A stretch of DNA of 64,000 nt, taken from the NCBI RefSeq assembly GCF_004664715.2, contig NC_051079.1, positions 61,431,660-61,495,659 of the forward strand, read 5' to 3'. The position numbers and the translations under genes are program-made. This document shows, piece by piece, positions 63,968 through 64,000 of this stretch. The notes below the pieces were generated by a model, which saw nothing but the letters and a program-made list of their open reading frames with translations, was not told the DNA's origin and searched no databases. Origin of the DNA: Peromyscus leucopus (Eukaryota; Chordata; Mammalia; Rodentia; Cricetidae). Numbering within the stretch: position 1 is the first letter of the stretch; every line of letters begins with the position of its first letter.

Positions 63968-64000
63968 TATATGGTGGTTGGAATGAGAAATGTCTCCCAT
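63968..64000 (+). mobile_element. Start of a MaLR LTR, cut by the window edge
   Basis: tatggtggttggaatgagaa and atgtctcccat match the opening of rodent MaLR LTRs. Confidence 0.5.

Noticed and set aside
54000..64000. Expected 3' end of Mapk4, the usual neighbour downstream of Mro
   Set aside because: I looked on the minus strand for kinase or C-terminal Mapk4 sequence and found none, so it must lie beyond the window.

Overview
This window is rodent nuclear DNA, most likely from a cricetid (hamster, vole or deer-mouse group). It is full of B1, B2, ID and B4-type SINEs. The B1 copies carry the extended cricetid-style 3' half (…caccaaagctacacagag…). It also holds several TG…CA LTRs with 6-bp target duplications that I know as dispersed cricetid repeats, along with rodent MaLR LTRs, L1 fragments and long microsatellites. 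The family assignment is inference from repeat style; I cannot name the species.

One protein-coding gene is supported. This is Mro (maestro), on the + strand, with six coding exons between 18593 and 26167. Joined, they give an intact 247-residue HEAT-repeat protein. Every intron is GT-AG and in phase 0, and there is no internal stop. The ATG lies four bases inside its exon, so the 5' UTR must come from upstream non-coding exons. Two GC/CpG-richer stretches that end in good splice donors (about 2755-3159 and 7430-7817) are low-confidence candidates. In human and mouse Mro lies between Mapk4 and Me2, but I recognise no exon of either here.

Layout: 1-8.2 kb is unique sequence with scattered SINEs, the candidate 5' exons and a CTCF-like motif. 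8.4-9.7 kb is a repeat-poor stretch with an AT-rich homeodomain-like cluster. 10-18 kb holds old L1, MaLR and ERV debris and a clean solo LTR. 18.6-26.2 kb is Mro. 26.4-29.2 kb is repeat-dense. 29.9-32.4 kb is an extraordinary polypurine tract of about 2.5 kb. 33-36 kb and 38-40 kb hold three related solo LTR-type elements, one of them with terminal inverted repeats. 42.3-44.4 kb is a full LTR-internal-LTR MaLR. 44.5-64 kb is unique DNA mixed with SINEs, old L1/MLT1, two minisatellites, a 62-bp duplicated segment and a clean LTR nested inside a B2.

Apart from the Mro exons, the open reading frames in the window look like by-products. The two 900-codon frames at 29.8-32.6 kb exist only because a pure purine/pyrimidine tract cannot form stop codons. 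I found no tRNA, rRNA, CRISPR or other non-repeat RNA gene, and no convincing unknown gene system. The most unusual items are the giant polypurine tract, the inverted-repeat LTR derivative at 35.5-35.8 kb, the LTR families that have absorbed B1 SINE pieces, and the clear series of nested insertions.
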